Shown here: piece after piece, positions 39,915-48,323 of the stretch
Layout: each line of letters begins with the position of its first letter
How positions within the stretch are numbered: the stretch's first letter is position 1
Assembly (NCBI GenBank): GCA_024123915.1
Contig: CP099650.1
Coordinates: 4,278,001-4,342,000 of the forward strand
Length of the DNA: 64,000 nucleotides
Source of the DNA: Oxalobacteraceae bacterium OTU3CAMAD1
GTDB taxonomy: Bacteria > Pseudomonadota > Gammaproteobacteria > Burkholderiales > Burkholderiaceae_D
Reading direction: 5' to 3'
Program-made: the position numbers and the translations under genes
Notes under the pieces: generated by a model
What the model was told of the DNA's origin: nothing
The model's database searches: none
Seen by the model: the letters and a program-made list of their open reading frames with translations, nothing else

Positions 39915-40679
39915 ATGACAGTGTCAGATAAGCAGGCCGACAACGCGGCCGGCGCGGTCGCGCGCAGCCGCGAAATGGTGGACATCCCCGATACCAAGCC
40001 GGACAACCTGGTCGAGCTCACCATCGACGAAAAGGTGTTCGGGCTGCGCATGGTCGACACGCCCCACGGCCGCAACAAGGCCAGCGTGTTGATCAACAAG
40101 ATGTACTCGTGGCGCGGCTATGCCGGCGCGCACAACCTGGCCGACGACCCCAACCGCATCACCTTGACCTCGACCCACCACGGCGAGGTGGTCGGCACCT
40201 TGACCTTGGGCATCGATTCGCCGATCGGTATCCTGGCCGACGAGATCTTCAAGGACGAGATCGACGCCTTCCGCCAGCGCGGCGCCAAGGTGTGCGAGCT
40301 GACCAAGCTGGCCTTCGACCCGGCCGTGCAGTCGAAGGCCATGATGGCCTCGCTGTTCCACATGGCGGTGCTGTTCGCCCGCGACCTGCACCGCTGCACC
40401 GACCTGTTCATCGAAGTCAATCCGCGTCACCGGCGCTTCTACCAGCACATGCTGGGCTTTCGCCAGCTCGGCGAGCCCAAGACCAATCCGCGCGTAAACG
40501 CGCCGGCCCACCTGCTGTGGGTCGGCTTCGATTATGTGAGCGAGCAGATCGAGACCTTCGGCGGCAAGGGCGAGGCCGCCGCCGGCGAGCGCTCCTTCTA
40601 TCCGCTGTTCTTCTCGCCGCGCGAACAGACCGGTATCGTCCACCGCCTGCGCGGCATCGACGCCGAGCCCGGCAAGTAG
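39915..40679 (+). CDS. FeeM-type N-acyl amino acid synthase, paralogue 2
   Basis: 254 aa. ATG 39915 follows AGGAGGAGC; a GTG 24 bp upstream is less likely. It shares the core blocks of the family (INKMYSWRGYAG, GAKVCELTKLAFDP, MASLFHMAVLF, CTDLFIEVNPRHRRFY, VNAPAHLLWV), but its N-terminus differs from paralogues 1 and 3, which share YGPAIVPDV/YGPAIVADV. It may therefore have another acyl or amino-acid preference. It lies directly upstream of the PEP-CTERM gene but with a separate sigma-54 promoter between them. Confidence 0.82.
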   Translation: MTVSDKQADNAAGAVARSREMVDIPDTKPDNLVELTIDEKVFGLRMVDTPHGRNKASVLINKMYSWRGYAGAHNLADDPNRITLTSTHHGEVVGTLTLGIDSPIGILADEIFKDEIDAFRQRGAKVCELTKLAFDPAVQSKAMMASLFHMAVLFARDLHRCTDLFIEVNPRHRRFYQHMLGFRQLGEPKTNPRVNAPAHLLWVGFDYVSEQIETFGGKGEAAAGERSFYPLFFSPREQTGIVHRLRGIDAEPGK

Positions 40680-40700
40680 ATAACCGGCCCCCGCGAAAAT

Positions 40701-40721
40701 ACTGTCGGATTTCTTTACAGT
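40701..40721 (+). promoter_or_regulatory. Inverted repeat, candidate PrsR-binding PEP-CTERM box
   Basis: ACTGT, 11 bp, ACAGT at 40701-40721, about 75-90 bp upstream of a sigma-54 promoter: the usual enhancer position for an NtrC-type activator such as PrsR. Confidence 0.55.
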
Positions 40722-40792
40722 GCCAAATCCCCGCAATACACGATTTCCCGTAACCATTTGATTTAAAACAAGATATTGAGGTAGATCAATGC

Positions 40793-40808
40793 TGGCCCGG
40801 ATCATGCT
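40793..40808 (+). promoter_or_regulatory. Sigma-54 promoter of the PEP-CTERM gene
   Basis: TGGCCCGGATCATGCT keeps the defining GG (40794-40795) and GC (40806-40807) exactly 10 bp apart and matches the consensus TGGCAC-N5-TTGCT at all but two fixed bases. The expected start of transcription is about 55 bp before ATG 40874. Confidence 0.75.
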
Positions 40809-40873
40809 TATATGACACAAGACCGCTTCCACGGTTACGAGCATTCACGGGGCATTTCAATTAGGGGGAGTAT

Positions 40874-41671
40874 ATGAAACGATTCAATTTCGGCAAACGC
40901 GTGGTCATGGCGGCATCAGGGGTGGCGCTGGCACTGGGCATGGCGTCGGCACACGCCGTGCCGCAGTTCACCATCAATCCGGCGGCGCTCGGCCTTGGCG
41001 GGCCGGCGGGACCGATCACGGCCGACGCGATCGGGGGCACGTCGTCCGAACTGCTGCACACCATCGGCGACACGCACGAAGGGCAAGGCTGGCTGAGCTA
41101 CAGCTCGTTCCGCTTGAACTCGGCGAACCTGGCGGCCAACGTCACTGGCTTGAACTTCTTCTACGGCATCTATGTAAAGTTCACGCTCAAGGACCACGTC
41201 ACCACGGGCGCCATCAACACGCCCAACAGCATCAACACGCTCGACCAGCTGGACTTCACGATGTGGGCCGATCCGGGCAACGCCAACGTCTTCACCGCCG
41301 CCACGCTGGGCTCGGAAGCGACCATCTCGGGCGAGGCCGACGACATCCAGCTCGGCTTCGGCAAGCTGATCTCCGGCACCTCGTCGTTCAACAACCTGTT
41401 CGGCGCGGCCCTCAACGCCAACACCGACTTCACGTTGACCGACAACGGCAAGCTGTTCTTCGTCGGCCCGGTGCCGTTCTACGACATGACCTTCAACGGC
41501 TTTAACAACACCACCCAGGGCGCGCAAATCGATGGCGCCGGCAATGTCGCCATCAACGACGCTTCCGGCACCACCGACTTCAACCGCGTGCCGGAACCGG
41601 GCTCGCTGGCCCTGCTCGCGCTCGGCCTGCTCGGTGTTCACGCGGTCAATCGCCGCCGGCAAAGCGCTTGA
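40874..41671 (+). CDS. PepA-like, flocculation-associated PEP-CTERM protein
   Basis: 265 aa. A signal peptide (MKRFNFGKRVVMAASGVALA to AHA, about 1-28) is followed by a beta-rich, Asn/Gly-rich surface domain. The C-terminal sorting signal is VPEPGSLALLALGLLGVHAV followed by a basic tail (NRRRQSA). XrtA should cleave or anchor the protein at this signal during export. The body (GLNFFYGIYVKFTL, EADDIQLGFGKLISG, GKLFFVGPVPFYDMTFNG) resembles the PepA proteins tied to floc formation in Zoogloea-like bacteria. The only PEP-CTERM client seen in the window. Confidence 0.85.
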   Translation: MKRFNFGKRVVMAASGVALALGMASAHAVPQFTINPAALGLGGPAGPITADAIGGTSSELLHTIGDTHEGQGWLSYSSFRLNSANLAANVTGLNFFYGIYVKFTLKDHVTTGAINTPNSINTLDQLDFTMWADPGNANVFTAATLGSEATISGEADDIQLGFGKLISGTSSFNNLFGAALNANTDFTLTDNGKLFFVGPVPFYDMTFNGFNNTTQGAQIDGAGNVAINDASGTTDFNRVPEPGSLALLALGLLGVHAVNRRRQSA

Positions 41672-41692
41672 TACACAGCTAGTGCAAACCAG

Positions 41693-41722
41693 ACAGCCCG
41701 CCCACCAGGACGGGCTGTTTTT
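41693..41722 (+). terminator. Rho-independent terminator after the PEP-CTERM gene
   Basis: ACAGCCCG (41693-41700) pairs with CGGGCTGT (41711-41718) around a 10-nt loop and runs into TTTTT. It starts 22 bp after the stop codon. Confidence 0.85.
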
Positions 41723-41757
41723 AAATCCGCCACCGATGTTGGAGTAACATAGCTCAG

Positions 41758-42861
41758 ATGCGCGTTCCCGATCAACTCATCGAATGTCTGCTGGAGGCGG
41801 CCCGCTGGTCCGCGTCGGCCGACAATATGCAGTCCTGGCGCTTCGACTGGGACGGCGCCACCTTGCGGCTGATGTTCCTGCGCCGCGCCGACAGCGAAGG
41901 CGCTTTCGGCATCGACAGCCCGGCCACGCTGCTCGCCTTCGGCGGCGTGATCGAGAATCTGAGCCAGATGGCCGATGCCACCGGCTGCCAGTTGTACGAC
42001 GCCGCCGCCTTCCCGCGCGACGACGACCCGGCCTGCGTGTTCCGCTGCCGCATCGACGCCACCGCGCCGCTGGCCACCGCCGGCTGCCGCAACCATCCGC
42101 TGTTCGAGCGCCACACCAACCGCCTGCCCTACCTGGACCGGCCCCTGCCCGACGAGACCGCCGCCACGATGGCCGCGCTGGCCGAGGGCGAGGCCCGCTG
42201 CCGGCTGATCGTCGAACCGCACGAGGTCAAGCGCTGGGCGGCGCTGGTGCGCACCGGCTCCGAGCTGCGCTTTCAAAACCGCCTCGCCCATACCGCGCTC
42301 GACGCCAGCTTGCGCATGACCGAGCGCGAGGCGGCGCGCGGCGACGGCCTCGACGTCGCCACCTTTTTCCTGCCGCCCGGCGGCAAGGCCATGCTGTCGT
42401 ACACGCGCAGCTGGCCGCACATGGCCATGCTCAACCGCGTGGGCCTGTACAAGATGTTCGCCGCCATCGAGGCCGACCTGGTGCGCAAGGGGCCGGGCAT
42501 GCTGCTGGTGACCGGCGCCGCCGGCAGCCAGGGCGCGCTCGACGCCGGCCGCCTGCTGCTGCGCGCCTGGACCAGCCTTAACCGGCAAGGCCTGGCGGTG
42601 CAACCGTATTACGTGGTGCCCGACCAGATCTTCCGGCTCGAGGACGGCACGGTGCCGGAAGCGTCGCGCGCGGCGGCGCGCACGCTGGCGCAAGCGTGCC
42701 GGATCGAACTGCCCGCCGGCGAGACGCTCTATATGCTGTTGCGTGTCGGTTATCCCAAGAAGCCGGCGGTGCGGTCGCGCCGCCTCCCCCTCGAGCAAGT
42801 CTCATCCATCGCCGCGGCCCAGCGCGGCGGCGACCCGGTACCCAAGCCGTCCACCGGTTGA
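41758..42861 (+). CDS. Acg-like nitroreductase-family protein
   Basis: 367 aa. A tandem nitroreductase-like fold resembling the Acg family: EAARWSASADNMQSWRF near the start, the arginine motif FERHTNRLPYLDRPL in the middle, and LRAWTSLNRQGLAVQPYYVV late in the chain. FMN or a related cofactor is expected, though Acg proteins of Mycobacterium may only store flavin. It lies between the PEP-CTERM gene and FeeM paralogue 3 on the same strand. It could modify an acylated amino acid made by the neighbours; this is inference. Confidence 0.7.
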   Translation: MRVPDQLIECLLEAARWSASADNMQSWRFDWDGATLRLMFLRRADSEGAFGIDSPATLLAFGGVIENLSQMADATGCQLYDAAAFPRDDDPACVFRCRIDATAPLATAGCRNHPLFERHTNRLPYLDRPLPDETAATMAALAEGEARCRLIVEPHEVKRWAALVRTGSELRFQNRLAHTALDASLRMTEREAARGDGLDVATFFLPPGGKAMLSYTRSWPHMAMLNRVGLYKMFAAIEADLVRKGPGMLLVTGAAGSQGALDAGRLLLRAWTSLNRQGLAVQPYYVVPDQIFRLEDGTVPEASRAAARTLAQACRIELPAGETLYMLLRVGYPKKPAVRSRRLPLEQVSSIAAAQRGGDPVPKPSTG

Positions 42862-42990
42862 GCCGCCGCTCGGCCTTTCCCTCGCTCATCACCATGGTCC
42901 CTCCCGTTCGCGGGACGGACGCCGCACGCGCGCGCCGGCATGCCCCCGCATACCCCGTCGCGCCCGAACCAACGATAAGGAATCTTTTGG

Positions 42991-43755
42991 ATGGAAGACC
43001 CTGCGGCGTTCGCCGAGTTGCCCCCGCGCCGTGTCGCGCAATACGGACCGGCCATTGTCGCGGACGTCGTCGCCAGCATGGCGCCCACATGGCAGCCCTA
43101 TCCCGATCCGCCATCGGCCGCAGCGTTCGGCATCCACTTCGGCAACAGCATCGCGGGCCGGCGCTCGGCGGCCGCGCTGATCAACCGCATGTACCGCTGG
43201 CGCGGCTATGGCGACAAGCATTTCCTCGAACCGCACGCCGGCCATCTGACCTTGAACGCCTCGTCTGCGGAAACGCTGCTGGCCACGGTCACCTTGCGCG
43301 TCGATTCGGCCGCCGGCCTGCTGGCCGACGACACCTTCGGCGACGCCATCGACGGCTACCGCCACGCCGGCGCCCGCGTGTGCGAAGTAACGCGGCTGGC
43401 GCTCGACCCGCTGGCCCACACCCGGCTGGCGCTGGCGTCGCTGTTCCACATCCTGTACATCCACGCGCGCAAGTCGCACCGGTGCAGCGACGCCTTCATC
43501 GAAGTGCATCCGCGCCACCGGCGTTTCTACGAGCATATGCTGGGTTTCCGCCACGTGGCGGGCAAGCGGCACAACCTGCGCGTGGACGCGCCGGCGCACT
43601 TGCTCCATCTGGACCTGGAATTCATGGGGGCGCAAATCGCCCGCTTCGGCGGCACCGGCGCGGGCAACCTGCACGCGCGGCGCTCGCTGTACCCCTACTT
43701 CTTCGGTCCCGCCGAGGAGGCCAACATCGCCGCCGTGCTGACGTCGATGGTGTGA
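42991..43755 (+). CDS. FeeM-type N-acyl amino acid synthase, paralogue 3
   Basis: 254 aa. ATG 42991 follows AAGGAA. It is close to paralogue 1 (shared YGPAIVADV N-terminus, INRMYRWRGYGDKHFLEPH, GARVCEVTRLALDP, LALASLFHILYIHARK, DAFIEVHPRHRRFYEHMLGF, VDAPAHLL, SLYPYFFGP). Its 3' end overlaps the convergent cheB gene by 61 bp. It is probably in one transcript with the nitroreductase-like gene 129 bp upstream. Confidence 0.82.
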   Translation: MEDPAAFAELPPRRVAQYGPAIVADVVASMAPTWQPYPDPPSAAAFGIHFGNSIAGRRSAAALINRMYRWRGYGDKHFLEPHAGHLTLNASSAETLLATVTLRVDSAAGLLADDTFGDAIDGYRHAGARVCEVTRLALDPLAHTRLALASLFHILYIHARKSHRCSDAFIEVHPRHRRFYEHMLGFRHVAGKRHNLRVDAPAHLLHLDLEFMGAQIARFGGTGAGNLHARRSLYPYFFGPAEEANIAAVLTSMV

Positions 43756-44396
43756 CCCTGGCGCGGCGGCACGCGGCCCGCCGCTTCAACGGCGCCGACC
43801 GCCTGTGAAGGCAAACGCCGCGCCGGCACGGCGGCCAGCGCCGTCAGGGTGGCGCCGATGGCGTCGGCGCGCAGGATGGAGTCGACCGCCACCTGGCGGA
43901 TCGCGTTGGCCGGCATGTCGGGGCACAGCGCGTCGCGCGGCTCTTGCGCGATGGCGGTGCCGCCGGCGGCCTTGATGGCGCGCAAGCCGTCGGTACCGTC
44001 GTCGAGGAAGCCGGACAAGACTGTGCCGACGACCCGTTCGCCGAACTCGGCGGCGGCCGACGTGAACAAGGGATTGATGGCGGGCGCCATCAGATTGGGG
44101 TTGCCACTCGCGGTCAGCCTGACCCTTACCTTGCCGTGATCGTTGACGATGGTGAGATTGAGGCCGGGCGCGGCGACCAGGATGGTGCCCGGTTCCGCGT
44201 ACTGGCCGTCGATGGCGTGCGACGCCGGCAGGCGGCAGCTTTTGGCGAGGACTTGAAGAAGTTCATTGCCCTGCGGGCCGACGTGCATGGCGATGAGTAC
44301 GGGCGCGGAAAAGTCCAAAGGCAGCTCCGCGCATATCGCCTCCAGCGCCGGAATACCTCCTGCGGAGGCGCCCACCACCACTACCCGTTCCATCAT
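43695..44396 (-). CDS. cheB: Orphan CheB-type protein-glutamate methylesterase
   Basis: 233 aa, methylesterase domain only; the receiver domain of classical CheB is absent. Catalytic residues are Ser11 (GASAGG), His38 (AMHVGPQGN) and Asp133 (SGFLDDGTDG). It hydrolyses gamma-glutamyl methyl esters or deamidates glutamine on chemoreceptors. No cheR, cheA or receptor gene is adjacent. The site AAGGAGA precedes the first of two ATGs. The C-terminal 20 codons lie antisense to the end of FeeM paralogue 3. Confidence 0.88.
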   Translation of the reverse strand: MMERVVVVGASAGGIPALEAICAELPLDFSAPVLIAMHVGPQGNELLQVLAKSCRLPASHAIDGQYAEPGTILVAAPGLNLTIVNDHGKVRVRLTASGNPNLMAPAINPLFTSAAAEFGERVVGTVLSGFLDDGTDGLRAIKAAGGTAIAQEPRDALCPDMPANAIRQVAVDSILRADAIGATLTALAAVPARRLPSQAVGAVEAAGRVPPRQGHTIDVSTAAMLASSAGPKK

Positions 44397-44459
44397 CGTT
44401 CTCCTTGGCCAGCGGTTGACGGCACCTAAGGGAATTGGAAATTGCCGTAACTCAATGAA

Positions 44460-44468
44460 ATTATACCA
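44460..44468 (-). promoter_or_regulatory. Extended -10 promoter of cheB
   Basis: On the minus strand, TGGTATAAT gives a perfect -10 with a TGn extension about 60 bp upstream of the cheB start. The -35 region is weak. Confidence 0.5.
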
Positions 44469-44539
44469 AAAAGTCGTACAAATGGCTTAAGTCATCAGTA
44501 TGGCGCGGGGCGGTGGGTTTTCTCTGTACGCTGGCCCTC

Positions 44540-45568
44540 TTATGCTCGCGAAGATTCGGCAGTCTGCGCCCTGCGGGCCAGGTTCATCGCCAACCGCAGC
44601 TGGAAGCGCGGCGCGCCCAGGTCCCACGGCGTGAAACGCGGCAGCTGGTACAGGTCGCCGGTGCGTCCGCCCCAGGCGGTCGACACCGCGCCATCGAAAC
44701 CGAGTTCGCGCACGATACCGACATGTTCGGCGCGGTAGTCGACATTTGGCTTCCCGTTCGGATAGGCGAACAGCGGCACCGGCGCGCCTATCAGCGTTTC
44801 CAGCCGCTGCTTGCCGGCCGCGATCTCGTCGCCAGCCTGCCGCGCCGGGATCGCCGCCAGGATCGGATGGTTGACCGTGTGGGCGCCGATGCCCATGCCG
44901 GCCGCGTGCAGCTGGCGTACCTGCCCGCTGCTCATCATCAAGTCCCGGGCCAGGCCGTAGTCCGCCTCCCCGGCCAGGCGCTCGACCATGGCCAGCCGCT
45001 CCTCCATCGGCAGGTATTTCAGGTGGCCGATCAGGGCGCCGATGGCGGCCCGCCTCGCCTCGGGGCCGTCCAGCGGCAGCAGGCCGAGGCCCGCCGTGCG
45101 GGCGTCGAACCGCGCGCCGGGTGCCGCAGGCGCGTTTCGCACCAGCTCGATCACGGTGTCGTTCCACATGCGGCCGCCATCGAGGAAGCCGGTGGCGATG
45201 AAGAACGTGGCCGTCAGGCCGAAGCGCTGCAGGATGGGCAGCGCCTCCACCGCGTTGTCGGCGTAGCCGTCGTCGAAGGTGATGCAGGCGGCGCGCGGCG
45301 GCAATTTCCCGGCGCGCATCAGGCGCACCGCCTCGTCCAGCGGCAGCACGTTGAACGAGGACTTGAGCAAGCCGAGCTGGATCGCGAAGGCTGCGCGGTC
45401 TATCTCGCCCGGGAACAAGGGATCGGGCGCGGCCAGCACCCTGTGATAGATCATGATGCTCAGGCCGCGACGGCCGCCGGGCGACAGCAATCGCAACAGC
45501 GGCCGCGTCGGCCAGCCGCCACGCGCCGGCACTGGCGGCGAGCCGGTGATATCCGCGCCCGCGCTCAT
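44540..45568 (-). CDS. Polysaccharide deacetylase family protein (last gene of the XrtA operon)
   Basis: 342 aa from ATG 45568, which overlaps the O-glycosylation ligase stop by 4 bp. A frame extending to 45793 is only an artefact in another phase of that gene. NodB-type motifs: CITFDDGYADN (motif 1), GIGAHTVNHPIL (motif 2, metal His) and LFAYPNGK. There is no signal peptide. It probably removes acetyl groups from a glycan or lipid-linked precursor. This is a different subfamily from the deacetylase at 57718-58569. Confidence 0.87.
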   Translation of the reverse strand: MSAGADITGSPPVPARGGWPTRPLLRLLSPGGRRGLSIMIYHRVLAAPDPLFPGEIDRAAFAIQLGLLKSSFNVLPLDEAVRLMRAGKLPPRAACITFDDGYADNAVEALPILQRFGLTATFFIATGFLDGGRMWNDTVIELVRNAPAAPGARFDARTAGLGLLPLDGPEARRAAIGALIGHLKYLPMEERLAMVERLAGEADYGLARDLMMSSGQVRQLHAAGMGIGAHTVNHPILAAIPARQAGDEIAAGKQRLETLIGAPVPLFAYPNGKPNVDYRAEHVGIVRELGFDGAVSTAWGGRTGDLYQLPRFTPWDLGAPRFQLRLAMNLARRAQTAESSRA

Positions 45569-46878
45569 GTCTGCGCCACGCCGGCGTCGGCGTCGGCTTC
45601 CGTGTGCCGATCTACCGCCCGCGCCGTCGGCCGGCGTTGCGGCGCGGCCTGCCGCGCCACAAGTATCCGCGTCGCCACCATGGCCGCCATGATCATGTAC
45701 GGCACGTCGAAATAGGCCAGGCTGAGGAACGCGCCGCCGACGGCGAAGCCCACCAGGCTCACCTGCAGCATGGTGGCCAGCCGCAGCGCCCAATCCAGCT
45801 CCGGCACGCCCTTGGCCTGGCGCACGATGGCGCTGCCGGTACGCCAGATCATCACGCCCAGCGCCAGGTACAGCGCCAGGCCCATCCAGCCATGCTCGCC
45901 CAGCACCTGGAAATAAATGCTGTGGGCCGCGTGCACGTCCGCCGGGATCGGGGCGTAGCGGGCGAACACCTGACCGTCATAGATCTCGAAGCCGCCGCCC
46001 AGCAGGCGGTCGTTGGCCAGGTTGAACGCCATGCGCCAGGCATTGATGCGGCCCATGGCCGACGTGTCCTCCTGGTAGGTGTTGATGGTGTCGATGCGCT
46101 CGTGCCATTGCGACGGCATCAGCACCACCATCAACGGCACGGCCATCGCCAGCAGCACGCCCAGCGGCAGCTTGTTGCGGCTCTTGAGCCACAACACCGT
46201 GGTCATCGCCACGATCGCCAGCGCGGCGCCGCGCGAATACGAGCCCAGCGAGGCCAGCGCGCACAACAGAATCGAGGCGACCAGCGCGCCCCTGGCCCAG
46301 CGCTGGCGCACATTGCCGATCAGGTAGTACATCAGCGGAATGACAACGATCAGGGCCAGCGCCACCTCGTTGTTGCCGTCGATGAAGGTGCCCTCCGGCC
46401 CCCACACGCGGAAGTTGCCGCCGCTACGCAAGGTGAAAATACCGCCCTTGACGCCGTAGAAGCCCAGCGACACGACCACGGTCCACACCAGCCATTCGAT
46501 CTCCTGGCGGGTACGCACCAGCATCATCACCACCGCCGTCATGCCGAAGATCTTGTACACCTTGATCCATTGCTGGGTGACGACGTCAACGCCGTGGATC
46601 GAGAACAGCGACGTCACGCTCATCCAGCCCATGAAGGCCAGGAACACCCAGGTGACCGGGTGGGCGGGCAAACGGTACTTGTCTTTGTGCAGAAACATGG
46701 CGGCGACGATGGCGGCGGCGATCACCGCAGCGAACGGAAAGGTGCGGGCGAAGCCCCAGCCCTGCGAGTGCGGGTTCATCACGCTGATCCAGATCCACAT
46801 GACGACGCCGAACGGCGGCCGCTTGAAGATAAACGGCAGCGATCCGAACACCAGCAGCGTGACCAGCAAATCCCTCAT
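45565..46878 (-). CDS. Exosortase A system-associated O-glycosylation ligase (Wzy/WaaL-like)
   Basis: 437 aa with about 12 membrane segments. It starts MRDLLVTLLVFGSLPFIFKR, typical of the XrtA-associated O-antigen-ligase-like family (TIGR03097 type). The large periplasmic loop includes GRINAWRMAFNLANDRLLGGGFE and HSIYFQVLGEHG, which carry the conserved Arg and His. It should polymerise the repeat unit or transfer glycan to a protein or lipid acceptor. It is the only Wzy-like candidate in the window. Confidence 0.9.
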   Translation of the reverse strand: MRDLLVTLLVFGSLPFIFKRPPFGVVMWIWISVMNPHSQGWGFARTFPFAAVIAAAIVAAMFLHKDKYRLPAHPVTWVFLAFMGWMSVTSLFSIHGVDVVTQQWIKVYKIFGMTAVVMMLVRTRQEIEWLVWTVVVSLGFYGVKGGIFTLRSGGNFRVWGPEGTFIDGNNEVALALIVVIPLMYYLIGNVRQRWARGALVASILLCALASLGSYSRGAALAIVAMTTVLWLKSRNKLPLGVLLAMAVPLMVVLMPSQWHERIDTINTYQEDTSAMGRINAWRMAFNLANDRLLGGGFEIYDGQVFARYAPIPADVHAAHSIYFQVLGEHGWMGLALYLALGVMIWRTGSAIVRQAKGVPELDWALRLATMLQVSLVGFAVGGAFLSLAYFDVPYMIMAAMVATRILVARQAAPQRRPTARAVDRHTEADADAGVAQT

Positions 46879-48323
46879 GGCGTGCCGGCTCCGTGGTTGG
46901 CCCCGTAATTGCGCGCCGCGTCGACCTTGCTCACCACGTAGCGGAATTTGCCCGACGCCTCCGGCGCGATGGCCTCCACGCGCTCGACCGTCACCTCGAC
47001 CTGCGCGCCGAGCCGCGCCCGCACGCCGCGCGTGATGTGGTCTCTCAGCTTATCGCTCAACGGCGTGTCCAGCGCCACCTGCACGCGCGTCGAATGCAGC
47101 GATTCCTGGATGATCTTGAACGCCTTCATGCCCTCGATATCGCGCAGGATGTACACCAGCGCCAGGCCGTGCATGACGGTGCCGTCGGCCGCCACCAGGA
47201 AATCGGTGCTGCGCCCTTGTATCTCTTCGAGCATCGGCAGGCTGCGCCCGCAGCCGCACTGGCGGGTCGACAGCGCGCCAACGTCGCCGGTACGGTAGCG
47301 GATGAACGGGAAGTCGCCGCTGGCCAGGTGGGTGACGACGATCTCGCCGGTGGCGCCGGCCGGCAACGGCCTGCCCTCGGCGTCGACGATTTCGACAATG
47401 ATGTCCTCGGCCGTGATGTGCATGCCGCCATGCGGGCACTGGTGGGCGATGAAGCCGGCGTCGCGCCCGCCATAGCCGTTGGCCACCGCGCAGCCGAAGG
47501 TGCGGGTGATTTGCTCGCGCTGCTCGTCGTAGAGCCGCTCGGAGGTGACGAAGGCAACGCGGATGCCCAGGTCGTCCATGCGCTGGCCGCGCAGCTCGGC
47601 GTGACGGGCGATGTGCGACAGCGCCGACGGATAGCCGAACAGCATGCGCGGGCGCCGCGCCCGGATGCGGGCGACGAAGGCGTCCAGGTTCGCTTCCGAC
47701 ATCTCGAACGCCGGCAGCAGCATGGTGCGCATCACGCGGTCGCGCATGGCGCGGGCGCGGTCCTGCGCACCCAGCTCAATCGGCGACCCCCACACCACGA
47801 TCTCCGGGTCGCCGATGTCGACGTCCCACCAGCGCGTGGCGCGCCACTTGGCGGCGACATCGTGGCTGACGCGCTCCTTGCCGATGTAGAAAATCAACGG
47901 CTCGCCGCTGGAGCCGCCGGTATTGAAGCGCGCCAGCTCGCGCGCGTCGCCGGCGCGCAGGTCGGCGCTGTGGGCGCGTATCAGCGCCTTGTCCAGCATC
48001 GGCAACCGCGCCAACGCGTCCAGCGACCCGACGTCGCGCCGGGCGTCGAAGCCGATCCCGGCGAACAGCGCGCGGTAGTACGGCACCTGCGTCTGCGCCC
48101 GCAGCAGCAGGCGGCGCAGGCGTTCCAGGCGCAGCTTCTCCAGCCGCTCCGGCGCCCAGTACTCGGTGTCGTCCATGCGGCGGCGCACGCTCACCGTGGT
48201 GTGGCGCTTGAACTGCTCCTGCAGCGGAAACAGCAGGCCGGCCACCACCGCCGTGTACAAACTGCGGGGCGCCAGCGGGGCCGGCGCCGATGGCGGCGCG
48301 CCGGTATTCAGGACAGTATTCAT
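46875..48323 (-). CDS. CapK/phenylacetate-CoA ligase-like adenylate-forming enzyme
   Basis: 482 aa from ATG 48323, preceded by GGGAGC; the longer frame to 48422 lies inside the upstream gene. Adenylation motifs: FNTGGSSGEPLIFY (P-loop), NGYGGRDAGFIAHQC, FIRYRTGDVG and a cysteine pair CGCGRSL. CapK-like enzymes in polysaccharide loci activate an acyl or aryl acid as the adenylate. The substrate here is unknown. It overlaps both neighbours by 4 bp. Confidence 0.85.
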   Translation of the reverse strand: MNTVLNTGAPPSAPAPLAPRSLYTAVVAGLLFPLQEQFKRHTTVSVRRRMDDTEYWAPERLEKLRLERLRRLLLRAQTQVPYYRALFAGIGFDARRDVGSLDALARLPMLDKALIRAHSADLRAGDARELARFNTGGSSGEPLIFYIGKERVSHDVAAKWRATRWWDVDIGDPEIVVWGSPIELGAQDRARAMRDRVMRTMLLPAFEMSEANLDAFVARIRARRPRMLFGYPSALSHIARHAELRGQRMDDLGIRVAFVTSERLYDEQREQITRTFGCAVANGYGGRDAGFIAHQCPHGGMHITAEDIIVEIVDAEGRPLPAGATGEIVVTHLASGDFPFIRYRTGDVGALSTRQCGCGRSLPMLEEIQGRSTDFLVAADGTVMHGLALVYILRDIEGMKAFKIIQESLHSTRVQVALDTPLSDKLRDHITRGVRARLGAQVEVTVERVEAIAPEASGKFRYVVSKVDAARNYGANHGAGTP

